In this document: positions 31,426 through 45,110 of the stretch, piece after piece
Position numbering within the stretch: position 1 is the first letter of the stretch
Layout: every line of letters begins with the position of its first letter
DNA from: Heterodera schachtii
Taxonomy: Eukaryota > Nematoda > Chromadorea > Rhabditida > Heteroderidae
Direction of reading: 5' to 3'
Assembly: GCA_023374025.1 (NCBI GenBank)
Contig: SIJG01000174.1
Coordinates: forward strand, 124,001-188,000
DNA length: 64,000 nucleotides
Translations under genes and position numbers: made by a program
Notes under the pieces: generated by a model
Databases searched by the model: none
What the model saw: the letters and a program-made list of their open reading frames with translations, nothing else
What the model was told of the DNA's origin: nothing

Positions 31426-32660
31426 ATGGCCTATAATTCATCAACAGATTTGGTAGGTTAAAGAAAATTTATAATAAATTAATCGTTTTTAATTGATTAA
31501 AACCATATTTAGTGGTACCAATATTTTAACTCTACCGGTTATCAATATTTAATTCTGTTGGCGGTGTTTGGTTTTCGTGCATTTTGTGCCACAGTTGGAA
31601 TATTGTTTAATTTTGGCGTTGTGTACACAACAATCAAAAACAGGCATTAATTAAAGCAAAATAAAATTTTATTTTAATATTAAAAAGAAATCTCCGAGAA
31701 ACTTGCAACATTTTGATCGCCTTGGAATGTTTCTTTGGCCTCATTTTGGACATTGGATATTATGCCAGCCCTTTTGTGTTAGTTTCCGGCCAAAAATTCA
31801 TTCGTTACGATCACTGTTTCTGGGCTTTGATCATCCCATGTGTGTGTGGTGACATGGCCCAATTTACGATGGTGGCCATTGCCATTGATCGACTGATCGC
31901 TGTTGCCTTTCCATTATGGTAAGTACAGTAATTTGTGTTTATTTTTGAATTTCAATACAAATTTCAAGGTTCAAACAAAGAGCAAACAATCGATACTTGG
32001 CCATTATCATTTCATTTATTTTCGGCTATGGCATTTATGATTTGATACTTCGCTTCTTCGATTACACATACACAAAAGAAATGTAATTTATAAGAAATTA
32101 AGTTTTAATGATTATATTAATTAAATATTCTTCTTCAGTATGGTCTCTTGCGCAACAAATGAAATGGCCCAAAGTTTTTTAGGAAAAATATTCAAAATCA
32201 GTGGGTTGGTGTTAAGCGGCCTTCTGGTGTCCGCATATTCACTCTGTTGGTTTATGGTATTCAAGTTGCCTACAGTATCACAATGTTCTTTATTTTTTTA
32301 ATATGATTTAAAATTTTATAAAAGATAATTACGTATTTTATAATGAGATTAGAATTTACCTATCTCTATGAAAATTTTAGATGTTGAGGAATGGAATCGG
32401 AAACTGATCAAAGCGTTGTGTTTTATCATTGCCCTGAATCTGATTGGGGTGTTCGTTAGAATTTCTGTTGAGCTGATTTTCCAAGCTTTTGCCATCGTGG
32501 ATGTGTTCATCCGAACACCGTACTCCATCGTTTCTTCCTTCTTCACCATTATCGTATACAATGCAGACGGTCCATTGCTATACATCGTTAGGTGACAAAT
32601 AACGAAATTTTTGCTTTTAGCCAAGGTTACCAGAAGAAATTTATTAATGGATTCGATTAA
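31426..32660 (+). CDS. Seven-transmembrane chemoreceptor, Srsx-like
   Basis: Exons by phase: 31426-31452, 31513-31643, 31688-31918, 31969-32082, 32139-32284, 32381-32591, 32621-32660, giving 299 residues. TTGCAG upstream suits trans-splicing. Exon 3 carries NLRETCNILIALECFFG and AIAIDRLIAVAFPLW, the nematode Srsx TM2 and end-of-TM3 (DRL) signatures; exon 6 carries KALCFIIALNLIGVFVRISV (TM6) and NADGPLLYIV, joined by a 29-nt intron (32592-32620) to SQGYQKKFINGF, the normal GPCR tail. Intron 2 (31644-31687, 44 nt) starts GC. The exon 5 donor (T|GTTCTT) is the weakest call. Without the 29-nt intron the protein would stop at IVR. Expected: sensory neuron receptor, ligand unknown. Confidence 0.8.
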
Positions 32661-32929
32661 ATATGATAATTTTCGAGGATTTCCCCAAAAAAACCACAAA
32701 AAATCTCAAAGCATATTTTGAAAATTAGCTCACTAAACTTGATAAATTCAGCACTGAGTACCGTACTCGTCTAAACCAACAGTTTCCTTGGTTAACAAAA
32801 ATATTTGGGCCAATTGAGAGGAACATAATCCATGTAACACCTTCTTCAATGAATTTACAACAACAGCAGAGGAGAGAAAGAAGTGTTTGAATTTTACAAT
32901 ATTTATGTAATTTATTTATTGTATTTATA

Positions 32930-33790
32930 ATGCAAAATGACATAAAAATTATGAAACAAAAAATTTCGCAAAATTAATTAAAAAACCATCAACTAACCTA
33001 TCTAATAAAAAAATATATTTTGTATTTGTTTTTAATCAGTAAAAAATACAGATTTTCTACATAAATAATGGAAAAGTTATTTTATGTTCACGTGAACATA
33101 ATCGGAATCAAATGTTTTTCACGTAAGCATATGCGAACACAGAGTGTGTTTTTACGTGAGCTGTAATTTATATATACGAAGTTTTCACGGAGTTCTCTAG
33201 AATAGCATAAAACTTATATACGCAAAATTTTTGTACAAATATGTCTATTTTCAAAACTTGTTTCATTAAAAAGTTGACCTGAAATGAATTTTTTGTGTGT
33301 GATTCACGCAGCCTAATTGAAATACTACGCTTTTTTATTTATTATGCAAAATGACATAAAAATTATGAAACAAAAATTTTCAAAATTACAACAAAAAAAC
33401 ATGACCTAAATTAACCAAGTAAATTTTCGGTTTTTATAAGTCTGGCGAATTAGAAAATTTGCCTGAACTACTTTTTAGTAAATGTTTTACCTAAAAAAAT
33501 TATATCTTGTTTTTTGTGTATAATCAGAAATGAATACATTTGTTCACGTAAAATAATGGAAAAGTGCATTTTATATTCACCACACAAACATAATCGGAAT
33601 CAAATGATTTTCAGGTAAGCATATGAAAATGCATAGTGTGTTTGTTTACTTGAGCTAGGATATACATGTACGATGTTTTTTACGGAGTTCTAGAATATCA
33701 TAACATTTTATAAACCCAAACTGAATTTCATGTGTGCGATTCACATAGCCGAGTTTAAAATACAACACTTTTTCATGTGAATATACATAA
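32930..33790. repeat. Two diverged units flanking the satellite
   Basis: About 32931-33340 and 33350-33790 are imperfect direct copies (both begin ATGCAAAATGACATAAAAAT and share CATAATCGGAATCAAATG). They contain words seen in the 113-bp satellite (CACGTAAG, CCTAATTGAA) and look like its ancestral or decayed edge. Confidence 0.6.
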
Positions 33791-36745
33791 ATGTATTCAG
33801 TTCACGTAAGCCTAAGCGAAAACAATTTTGTTTACGTAACATGAAATATTTTTTGTGTTTACGCGGCCTAATTGAACATAACGCTTTTTCACGTAAGTAT
33901 ATAATGAATTCAGTTCACGTAAGCTTAAGTGAAAACAGTTGTGTTTACGTTTCTTGGAATATTTTTTGTGTTTACGCGGCTTAATTGAAACATAACACTT
34001 TTTCACGTAAGTATAAATAAATTCAGTTCACGTAAGCTTAAGTGAAAACAGTTGTGTTTACGTTTCTTGGAATATTTTTGTGTTTACGCGGCTTAATTGA
34101 AACATAACACTTTTTCACGTAAGTATAAATAAATTCAGTTCACGTAAGCTTAAGTGAAAACAGTTGTGTTTACGTTTCTTGGAATATTTTTTGTGTTTAC
34201 GCGGCTTAATTGAAACATAACACTTTTTCACGTAAGTATAAATAAATTCAGTTCACGTAAGCTTAAGTGAAAACAGTTGTGTTTACGTTTCTTGGAATAT
34301 TTTTTGTGTTTAGCGGCTTAATTGAAACATAACACTTTTTCACGTAAGTATAAATAAATTCAGTTCACGTAAGCTTAAGTGAAAACAGTTGTGTTTACGT
34401 TTCTTGGAATATTTTTTGTGTTTACGCGGCTTAATTGAAACATAACACTTTTTCACGTAAGTATATAATGAATTCAGTTCACGTAAGCTTAAGTGAAAAC
34501 AGTTGTGTTTACGTTTCTTGGAATATTTTTTGTGTTTACGCGGCTTAATTGAAACATAACACTTTTTCACGTAAGTATAAATAAATTCAGTTCACGTAAG
34601 CTTAAGTGAAAACAGTTGTGTTTACGTTTCTTGGAATATTTTTTGTGTTTACGCGGCTTAATTGAAACATAACACTTTTCACGTAAGTATAAATAAATTC
34701 AGTTCACGTAAGCTTAAGTGAAAACAGTTGTGTTTACGTTTCTTGGAATATTTTTGTGTTTACGCGGCTTAATTGAAACATAACACTTTTTCACGTAAGT
34801 ATAAATAAATTCAGTTCACGTAAGCTTAAGTGAAAACAGTTGTGTTTACGTTTCTTGGAATATTTTTTGTGTTTAGCGGCTTAATTGAAACATAACACTT
34901 TTTCACGTAAGTATAAATAAATTCAGTTCACGTAAGCTTAAGTGAAAACAGTTGTGTTTACGTTTCTTGGAATATTTTTTGTGTTTACGCGGCTTAATTG
35001 AAACATAACACTTTTTCACGTAAGTATAAATAAATTCAGTTCACGTAAGCTTAAGTGAAAACAGTTGTGTTTACGTTTCTTGGAATATTTTTTGTGTTTA
35101 CGCGGCTTAATTGAAACATAACACTTTTTCACGTAAGTATAAATAAATTCAGTTCACGTAAGCTTAAGTGAAAACAGTTGTGTTTACGTTTCTTGGAATA
35201 TTTTTTGTGTTTACGCGGCTTAATTGAAACATAACACTTTTTCACGTAAGTATAAATAAATTCAGTTCACGTAAGCTTAAGTGAAAACAGTTGTGTTTAC
35301 GTTTCTTGGAATATTTTTTGTGTTTACGCGGCTTAATTGAAACATAACACTTTTTCACGTAAGTATAAATAAATTCAGTTCACGTAAGCTTAAGTGAAAA
35401 CAGTTGTGTTTACGTTTCTTGGAATATTTTTTGTGTTTAGCGGCTTAATTGAAACATAACACTTTTTCACGTAAGTATATAATGTATTCAGTTCACGTAA
35501 GCCTAAGCGAAAACAATTTTGTTTACGTAACATGAAATATTTTTTGTGTTTACGCGGCCTAATTGAACATAACGCTTTTTCACGTAAGTATATAATGAAT
35601 TCAGTTCACGTAAGCTTAAGTGAAAACAGTTGTGTTTACGTTTCTTGGAATATTTTTGTGTTTACGCGGCTTAATTGAAACATAACACTTTTTCACGTAA
35701 GTATAAATAAATTCAGTTCACGTAAGCTTAAGTGAAAACAGTTGTGTTTACGTTTCTTGGAATATTTTTTGTGTTTACGCGGCTTAATTGAAACATAACA
35801 CTTTTTCACGTAAGTATAAATAAATTCAGTTCACGTAAGCTTAAGTGAAAACAGTTGTGTTTACGTTTCTTGGAATATTTTTTGTGTTTACGCGGCTTAA
35901 TTGAAACATAACACTTTTTCACGTAAGTATAAATAAATTCAGTTCACGTAAGCTTAAGTGAAAACAGTTGTGTTTACGTTTCTTGGAATATTTTTTGTGT
36001 TTACGCGGCTTAATTGAAACATAACACTTTTTCACGTAAGTATAAATAAATTCAGTTCACGTAAGCCTAAGCGAAAACAATTTTGTTTACGTAACATGAA
36101 ATATTTTTTGTGTTTACGCGGCCTAATTGAACATAACGCTTTTTCACGTAAGTATATAATGAATTCAGTTCACGTAAGCTTAAGTGAAAACAGTTGTGTT
36201 TACGTTTCTTGGAATATTTTTTGTGTTTACGCGGCTTAATTGAAACATAACACTTTTTCACGTAAGTATAAATAAATTCAGTTCACGTAAGCTTAAGTGA
36301 AAACAGTTGTGTTTACGTTTCTTGGAATATTTTTTGTGTTTACGCGGCTTAATTGAAACATAACACTTTTTCACGTAAGTATAAATAAATTCAGTTCACG
36401 TAAGCTTAAGTGAAAACAGTTGTGTTTACGTTTCTTGGAATATTTTTTGTGTTTAGCGGCTTAATTGAAACATAACACTTTTTCACGTAAGTATAAATAA
36501 ATTCAGTTCACGTAAGCTTAAGTGAAAACAGTTGTGTTTACGTTTCTTGGAATATTTTTTGTGTTTACGCGGCTTAATTGAAACATAACACTTTTTCACG
36601 TAAGTATATAATGAATTCAGTTCACGTAAGCTTAAGTGAAAACAGTTGTGTTTACGTTTCTTGGAATATTTTTTGTGTTTACGCGGCTTAATTGAAACAT
36701 AACACTTTTTCACGTAAGTATAAATAAATTCAGTTCACGTAGGCA
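33790..36745. repeat. 113-bp satellite, about 26 units
   Basis: Monomers of 112-113 bp carry CACGTAAGCTTAAGTG, a near-perfect palindrome, and CGGCTTAATTGAAACATAAC. A variant monomer (GCCTAAGCGAAAAC, CGGCCTAATTGAACATAACG) starts at about 33796, 35494 and 36059, followed each time by a GTATATAATGAATTC junction, so blocks were amplified together. Apparent frames in it are repeat artefacts. Confidence 0.95.
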
Positions 36746-37344
36746 TAAATGATTACAGTTGTGTTTATGTAACATGAAAGATTTTTTATTTTTGCGGGGG
36801 CCTAATTGAAACACAAGTTGTGTGAGATAAGTATAAATTATACAAATTGAAAAATGCATTGATATTCGGAACGGGTCAACTCCTTCTGAGCCAACCTTGA
36901 ATCAAAATAACTTTTAAAGCTGTATACCGAATCCAACAAACTTATCATTCGAAAGCCTTTCAAAGGTTCTATTAACCTAAGAATAATTACAGAATGTCAA
37001 ACTGTAAAAACTGATTGACATAAAAAACTTCGAAAATTCTGCCTTTTTTGAGGTTTTCAAGCGACTGGTTTTAATAATTTAAAAATATTAATTAATTTGT
37101 TTTTCTTCCGAATGCATTTATAATAAATTTTAATAATTTTTAAATTATATTTTTATTTTAATAATTAATTTTTCTTTCTTCACAATGCATTTATAATAAA
37201 TTTATACAATGTCTCAAGGCATTGAATAGGCACAAAAATAGCAAATAAATTTCTATTAACGCTTTTTAGGCAGCAAAACACAAAAAAAAGCTAATCAGAA
37301 ATTTTTTTATTTTTCAATTCTTTGGGTGATTTTTTTTTCCAAAA
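36746..37344. other. AT-rich spacer before block A
   Basis: No gene or repeat recognised, apart from one decayed satellite-like unit at the left edge. Confidence 0.4.
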
Positions 37345-38570
37345 TTTTGGCATGGAGTCCCTACTAACCGATCCAAAAATTTCTGAAAATACATCATAAT
37401 AAATCAAAAATTTTCTCAAAAATTCATCTCCAAAATTTATTTACTTATTTCTTGGCAAGAATTTGTGATTTTAAATTATTTATCTCAATACTGATTTGGT
37501 TGCTTTTGGATAAAATTTTACGATTTTACACCCCTAAATTTGAAAGTTTTTAGCAACTTTTTTCCATTTTATTTTTGGGGTTTTTAGAGCCTAAAAACTA
37601 ACTATTTTGGCTGTTTTTAGCAACTAAAAATCGTAGCCTAGTGATGACCCAGTATATTCCTTAACCATTCGAAGCCAAAGAAGATTTATTTTTGACAAAT
37701 TTTTAAGAAATTAAAATATTTGGGACTGGTGGTACCGAAAAGCGAAGAAGGGAATTTTTTTAATGCTTTAGTGAATTTGTTCCATCAATGATAGCTATTG
37801 AACTACACCATAATGCTTAATTTAGTTAACACAAAAAAAAAGTTATGGTTGAAACCCGGCGACGTATTTGTGTGCACCCGAAAAATTCGCCCTTAGGCAC
37901 AAATCTTATTTCGATATAAATTAAAGCAAACAATTAGCCGATTCTAACCCAATAACTTGAACGGTTTGAGCACATTCATCACTTGCGTATTATTAGTTCG
38001 CCTTTTTCAATGGAAATGTTTCACCTGCGCACAATTTGTTAATTTAATTACCTTGAGAATTTTGTTGGCTAAAAAATTGATGATAATCTATTTAATCCAA
38101 ATATTAAATAAAAAATGGCAATCTCTGGTATGCAGCACAGAAGCAACTGTTAACGGTTGGCCATTGAATCAGAGGCTCGGAAGGATAATTAATTGATTTG
38201 TTCATTTTATCGTTTCCACCTGCTTTTAATTTTTTTATTTATTTTAAATGCCTTTTTTAATTAATATCAAATTGCTCTTTCCTTTTTTTCGTTTTTCTTA
38301 CTAATATTTTTTTATTTTTGTTATTTTCTCGCATTTTTCGCGCTCATTTTGATATTTCCTTATGTTGGAAGAAATTATTAGTAATCACCGATAATGAATG
38401 GGTCAGCATTTTGAAAATATGTATAAATGAAAATGAAATGCATTCGGATGCATTAATTAATAAAACAAATCCTCGTTTTGCTGCTTTAGTTAATCTCAAA
38501 TTTTTATTTTTCATTTTCCCCATTTATTTGTGCGTGTCGAATGCCAATTTTCTTCTCCGCCGAATGTGCC

Positions 38571-38752
38571 ATTGATTCAGCAACGCCAAAAAGGACAGAA
38601 AGTGCACTTTTCGGCAAAACTCATCCGCTGGAAGTGCCGAGACGACGGACAAAAAGTGGCAAAACAAAACAAAAATGGTGGAGGCAAATAACCAAATCTT
38701 TGCCGACGATTTGCTGCGGAATCACAATATCGATCAGTCCCATTAAAAGGGG
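38571..38752 (+). CDS. Possible last exon, block A
   Basis: After a GATTCAG acceptor the frame encodes NAKKDRKCTFRQNSSAG and ends NNQIFADDLLRNHNIDQSH. The same exon is kept in block B (about 55035-55196). No upstream exon identified. Confidence 0.3.
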
Positions 38753-39468
38753 CAAATGAGAGAAATCACAAAATGCATGCATTTTTAAATAATTATTTAT
38801 ATTTTTATCTGTAAAAATTATGTTAAAATGATAAAAATGAAAAAGAAAGTGCTGATGAATAATAATTATTCGGTCGGAATAAAACTCAATTAATCCATTT
38901 TCAAGGTCATTGAAGTTGTTCAATTTAATGTGGGGTAGCCCAACCTGAAAAAAATGCAGTGAATTAAGCTTGGGGAAAAAGATCATCATAGTATTTTTTT
39001 AAATATGACCCAATGAAAAGTTATTGGTTCCCCGAGCATAAGAATTTCCCAAAAAAAATTGAAAAGACTTTGATGAATGGTCTGGCAAATAGTTTAAAAA
39101 ATGAACTTTTAATAGTTATTAAGATAATAATAACGCATAAACTATTTACAACATAATCGGAATTTAAATAAAAATATATTCATTTTTAAAAGAAAAAATA
39201 ATTTCTAGAAGAATTAATTTTATTTAAATTTTAAATGTTTTTGAGATAAGAAAGAATTAAAAAATAATAATATTATGACCACTAAATTTTCTAAATATTT
39301 TTAGAATAAAAAATATTTTAATTTAAATAAAACATTAAGCTTTAATATTAACAAAGAAACATAATTTCATTAAAATGTTTTTGAATTGCATTCCTTTCAT
39401 AAAGTGAGAATTCATTATAGTGTCAATATTTCTACTATTTGGAGAGAAATTTAATGGAGCCAGTATCC

Positions 39469-39539
39469 TCCCATGTGGTCTAGTGGTTAGGATTTGTGGT
39501 TTTCACCCACACGCCCGGGTTCGATTCCCGGCATGGGAA
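39469..39539 (+). tRNA. tRNA-Glu (TTC), 71 nt
   Basis: Acceptor stem TCCCATG/CATGGGA, D-loop GGTCTAGTGGTTAGGAT, anticodon arm TGTGG-TTTTCAC-CCACA (anticodon TTC), T-arm CCGGG-TTCGATT-CCCGG. One G is missing from the variable region relative to the block B copy. Confidence 0.9.
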
Positions 39540-40378
39540 TTAATTTTTTTTAATTTTTTTTTATTTCATTACATTTCAATAAAGAAAAAAAGTATAATCA
39601 ATTTATATTAATGTTATTTAATTAGATGAATACATAAATTTTATTTAACGAATATAGGACATTATAAAGATTATTAATATTTATTTGTTGTTTTTGTTAT
39701 TTTAGTAACTAACAATATTTGATAAAATGTTTTACTAAAATAAATAATTTTTTTTCTTAAGAATAGTTAAAATATCAGTGACCATTTTATCCTGCAAATT
39801 CGCAGTAATTTCTTATCATTAAATAATCGTTTGTTTAAATAAAAAAGCATACCCTCGAATTAATAAACTTTTGAATTTATAAATCTTGACAGTTCCATGT
39901 GAATGAATCTTTAAATTTATTTTTGGTTAAAGAATTCAAATAAATTTAAAAGTATTTTTTTCAACAGCATATTTCGAATTGAATTTACACAATAATCAAA
40001 TATTACATATAGGTTAAAAATTAATAATTTTGGGGCAATTTTTTACATCAGTCCTTTAAATAATGAAGAGTGTCTATGGTGAGTCATTAAGCCCATAGAA
40101 ATGCCATTTTGTTCATAATAATACACTGCTATTTTATGGACAAAATGATGAATAACAATGTCATTTGTGCAGTCAAAGAAATTTCTTTCGTTAAATCAAA
40201 TGCCAAAATTTGCTTATTCTTTTCCATTATTTTATGATCATCTGAAAGTGATTTTTGGTCTCTCTGTAAAAGCATTTTATAAAGTCACTCAATGATCGCT
40301 TTTTGTCAATTTAAATTTAAATTAAAATTTAATTATTTTTTGATTATTTTATCGTCGCTTTTCTATTTGTTTTTAGCA

Positions 40379-42194
40379 ATGGGTTTGGCATCAACATTTT
40401 CATTGCTATTCTTCATAAAAATTGCTCTGTTCTCATGGAATGTTTGGGCCAAAAAGTCATCAGCTAATAAACAATTTATTTATTTTAAGTTTTAATGGGT
40501 AAAATCATATTTTATGCCCTTTAGATGATCGACAACTTCGGAAGCCGTGAATTGCGAATTGCTGAAGGATGGCAATTATGTGTGGGACTGCAGCAGTACA
40601 CGCCAAAAAACAAAAATTTTGAAAATAATATTAATAGATTAGAGAAGTAGCCCCATCCGAAAAGCATGACAAAACATTCAGTGCGTTAATTAATGGACAA
40701 GAGTCAAGACAAAACCGTAACCCTTACAAACACTAATTACTAAATATGCTATCATTTTATTTGAATTTATATTTCAGTATTACTCAATTTGTGCCAATGG
40801 ACGCGAATTGCCAATGGAGTGCTATTCCGGGCTGAAGCTGAACCCGAACACCAACCAATGCGATACGCCAAGTTCGGTGGACCCGTGCCACAGAAAGCAT
40901 CGGCCTTCGAATGTGCTGTATCGCGCGGCGGACCCGTTCAATTGCCAAGTGAGCAGCGGACCATAGGGGGAGATTTAGGTTTTAAACCTACAAAAATAAA
41001 AAAGGGATTAGCTGAATAATTTGGATTCAAAAAATGAAATAATAATTTAATAAAATTATTCTTATTTTGAATAAAAAGGAAAACCCTGACGGCGATTATG
41101 AAGCGAGTGCCTGTTCAACAATATACTACGTGTGTGAGGGGACAGAAGCATGACAAGCATTGCCCACCGGCTTGGTGTACAACAGACATGCTCGTATACA
41201 AAAGAATACATAAATAAAATTTTAATCAATTTATCACATAAATTTAAAAAAGGTGTTTGCGATTTTGCTTCAAAATGTCGCAAAAAGCCGTACAGTGATG
41301 GAGGAAACAAAAATGGAGGAGGGCAAAAAGGCAATGGGAGGACGACGACAATGTGATCGGAATGAGAGCGGAAGATGAGAAGGACGAAGGGAAGCTGATC
41401 AACAACAAAAGAAGACAACTCCGAGCCAAATTCTGATGATCATAAAGCGGACGATGAAGCGGAAAAGGGAGGAAAAGCCATGGCAAAGGGGAAAAAGAAA
41501 GTGGCACGCAAGCGACGAGCGATTAGCAGGCAATTAATATTTAAAAAAAGAGAAATTTTTGTTGGAAATAATTTTTAAATTTGTCTTTCAGTTTCATGCC
41601 ATCGCCTCAATCGCTCAATATTTCACCTCCTCGCCCATCAGCAGCAGTAACAGTTGAAGAACAAGCAATTATCATCCGTCCAACAACATCCAACCACCAG
41701 CAAAAGCCCATTATACCATTTTCAACCTTTATTTCCCGAAAAACCCGAAATCAACGTGTTCAGGTATTATTAATTCACTCAAAAATATAAAATAATTCAA
41801 ATTTTGTTAAATTTATTGAAATTATCAAACAATTTTTTTTACAAAGGTCTGACAAGGAATTGGACGCTTCTTCAGCAGCTGAAGAAATTGACACATTTCG
41901 GACTTATTGGAAATGTCAAAAGCAAAAGCGAATCGACCGGCAGAAAAATCGGGTGAACATTTTAAAAAATGAATTTTTCCGTGTGCATTTTTTTGCATTT
42001 TTATTTGCTGTTATTACGAAAAATAATAATGAAAAATTTTTATTTTAAATATGTTAAGAAAAGGCATCTGCCGGTGATGGAAAAGATTTAGTGGTAATTT
42101 ACGTTTCATTAAATTTTATTTATTTATTTTCTTCTCCAATTTTTAAGGTCGACGAAATTGCTGACTTGCTAATGATGCTATAAAAGACCTGTGA
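40379..42194 (+). pseudogene. Chitin-binding (CBM14) protein gene, block A copy
   Basis: Exon-for-exon counterpart of the intact gene at 56622-58455, but with several one-base losses: in the signal-peptide exon near 40448, in exon 2 near 40558 and at its donor near 40601, the acidic exon near 41400, and the last exon near 42172. Either a pseudogene or an unpolished sequence of an intact gene. The 3' peritrophin domain and its donor sites are still recognisable. Confidence 0.7.
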
Positions 42195-42553
42195 AGAAGA
42201 AAAGATATGATTTGATGATAAACAAAAGTCGGCAGCAGAAGAGAGCACAAAAGAAAATTTATTTACGAACTTTCCATTTTTGTGCGTGAAATTTAAAATG
42301 TGTATTTAACATTAAAAAATGAAAAATCTAAATTGATTTAAATTAATAAACTAAGCGATAAATTTTTTGTATAGCTAATCAATTTAAGTTCTAACAAAAA
42401 TTAATCCTCTAGATTTATTTCATTTGATCATTTATTTGCCATTATTTTAATTGCAACCCCAAAAAATGTCTGTCTAATAAATTAATTATGAATCTATTAA
42501 ATCTCTTAATTTTCAATCTCTCCCTCCTTTTCTGATCAGATCACTTTGCTTGA

Positions 42554-43592
42554 TTAGCCGCTTGTGGTGCCCGAAATTATGCAATTTTTGCCGTCTCCGC
42601 TCGACCCGACGTCGAAACTGCGCAGCATCGGCGGCTCCGTTTGCTTGTCGTTGCCCTCAAATTCGGCACACACTTTCTTCGATGGTCCGCTCACTTGCAC
42701 ATTTTGATGGTCGCCACGTCGCCGTATTTTCGTTCGTTGATGCCGCACAACAGCGTTTTCAGTCCCGTCACTTTGACATCTCCACCACGAATTTGCGTTT
42801 TTGGCATTGCGATTTGCAGTTGCCACACGAACGCACCAATTTGCCAATGTTTTCGCATGAAAGGAAGGCAATTTTAATTAGAGAAAAATAATTACATAAT
42901 TAACAGAACACGGGGAAAAGATGGGTTTTGCCTGAATGAGAATTCGTCCACAATGGCTCAAAATCTTTAAAAAATTCCATTCCATTGCATCCATGGCATT
43001 GGACATCCAATTGAATTCCGGGATTAATTGCCCCTAATTAATAATTCCAACCACAAAAACTTCCCAACATAATTTGTCGAGCTTATTCTCAAAAACTAAG
43101 TACATGTGCCTATTTTATTGAAATTTTATCAATTACCACAAAATCTTTGACTGTCAAAGTGCCGCCGTTCATTTGGAACACTTTGTCCGCGGCATTTTTC
43201 ACACCGCCGCCCGTCACCAGAAAATCGTATTCCGTGCATCCGCTGCTGCTCCGGAAAGTGGCCGCGTCTTCGCCCACCTTTTCCCACCACACATTTTGCA
43301 GCGTGCACCCGTCATAGCAGTGAATGCCGTCCGCCCCGTTTTGGCCGATGATCAAATTTTTGATCACTGCTCCCTTTTCGGCACGGATCAGTGCTTTTTG
43401 GCCCTCCGACTGATCACCAGTGCCCAACGCCGAAGAGGCGGTCAACCGTTTGTAGCCAAAGTCTTTGGTGCCGCCCGACACTTTGATGGTTGCCGAAACC
43501 GTTTCATCACTTGTTGCTTTTGGCCATTGCTGGCCAAAAGCATTTGGTGCCAAATTGGCAAAAGCAATGCCGAGAATGATTAATGAATGCAT
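42554..43592 (-). pseudogene. Pectate lyase (PL3), block A copy
   Basis: Exon 1 (43592-43134) is intact: signal peptide MHSLIILGIAFANLAPNAFG, then DGIHCYDGCTLQNVWWEKVG. Exon 2 (about 42860-42554) has at least four indels relative to block B between 42700 and 42860; only QVSGPSKKVCAEFEG to the stop remains in frame. The intron is about 270 nt, longer than in B by a 200-bp segment. Same missing AG as block B. Confidence 0.75.
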
Positions 43593-44547
43593 TTACTTTA
43601 ATAAAATTTCAAATTAAAACTTTTTATTTTTAATATGTTGAGAAATGATAATTTAAATTACTTTTTATACGGAAATTTTTGCATCATTTTCCATTTTCGA
43701 TAAACGGAATGTGTTGGCAATCATAAAAAATTTTCTATGAAATTTGTTAGCAGTGAATTTTCATTGATTTGATGGGCTCAGTTCGAAAGAGGTCAATTTT
43801 TTGGTTCGTTTCCGCCAAAACATTCCGTCAAAAATTTGAATTTCATTTGGCATATCTCTGTTTTTAAAGTTGTGCAATATAAAAATGGCTTTCTCTCAGT
43901 CGGTTAATTTTTTTTTTTGACGAACCGTAAAATTATTTTTTAACAATTAAAGCAATGAAAATAATAATAAAATATATTTAAAATTTTATGAATTAATTTT
44001 TGTTGTTTGTTTCTTTTTTGCGCCACTTCACGAGAAAGCCTTCCCAAATTTTTCTGATGTGAGCTATTTTCTTAACAAAGCCCCTAAGAATTTCATCTTT
44101 TCCCGACGTTGACTATCAGCACCGCCGGGACCTGTTAAATTTCCCCGAAATAAAAATCAAAAAATCGAAAAAAATTTTCCCGAAGAGAGTAAAAATAATA
44201 AAATTTAAAATATGAAAAAAGAAAAAAACAATGAAAATTGAAATGAAAATAAAAATTATACAAAAATAAAGAAAATTACCCAAAAATTTAAATAATTATT
44301 TCTATTAAAAAAAAAAGCATTTTTTTGAAATTAAATCAAAAATAAAAGAAATTGTTTATGACGAAAATACATAATAGTGTTTTTCCCAAGGAAATTGGGA
44401 ATGAAAATTAATTAAAATGATTCATCCGAAAAAGGTAAACGACAATTCCATTCATAAAAATATTATCAATTCATAAAAAGCATGATAAATTTTAAAGAAA
44501 TTGAAAATGAATAATAAAACACAAAATAAAATTTAACTAATTAACAA

Positions 44548-45110
44548 ATGAAATTCCCCAGTGCCCGCCCCCGTGGCAATTCAGTGCGTTTCCCTTCCCT
44601 GCGTTCCCTCCCTTGTCCTCTCCGTGCCATTGTGGGAAATTCTTTGGTTTTGCCGTTGTGCCGTGCCCTTCTGGTCCCTTTGAAGTTTTGCCGCGTCCCT
44701 TCTCTTTTCCCCCTATTTTTGCATAATTTGTGCCGTTTGTTGTTACTTTTTGTGACTTTGTTCCTTCATTTTTGAGTCTTTAAATTCGGTCCCGTTCTTC
44801 TGCCAAATTTTTCGCCTCCAAAAGGGGAAGGTTTCTATCCATTCCACGGCATATATATTTATTTATATTTAATACTAAAAATATATTTTTCGTAATTTTT
44901 TCTTTGAAGGTTTTGCCAACCAAACTTGGCTAACTTAGTATCTTGAAAAATTCGTTCAAAACAGCGAAATTTTTTCAGAATTTCCATTGCAATTTCTCTG
45001 CTTTAGTCTGCCGTAGTGTTCCTCGAAGTCCTCCGGCATTTCGGCGCCCGACATGGAAAATGCTGTCGGCACTCCGTCCTCACAAAAGGTACTCTTTGAA
45101 TCAGACTGCA
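44548..45110 (-). CDS. Possible gene with basic C-terminus, block A
   Basis: A minus-strand exon after TTTGCAG (45108) encodes SDSKSTFCEDGVPTAFSMSG and MPEDFEEHYGRLKQRNC; further on, 44715-44550 has an Arg/Gly/Lys-rich frame. Both are kept in block B with small indels. No start or full splice model; could be chance. Confidence 0.25.

Noticed and set aside
33812..36713. Repeated open frames of 64-76 residues starting MKKCYVSIKPRKHKK in the 34-36.7 kb region
   Set aside because: They are translations of the 113-bp satellite on its minus strand; identical frames recur with the monomer and no gene context exists.
33790..36745. CRISPR array
   Set aside because: Repeat units are contiguous with no unique spacers, and the genome is eukaryotic.
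37957..38196. Frame starting near 37957 (LSTFITCVLLVRLFQWKCF), also at 54433
   Set aside because: Has no ATG, is in AT-rich sequence, and differs in length between the two blocks through an indel; no splice support.
43173..43583. 136-residue plus-strand frames opposite both pectate lyases (also 59237-59647)
   Set aside because: Antisense shadows of exon 1; the minus-strand frame has the family motifs.
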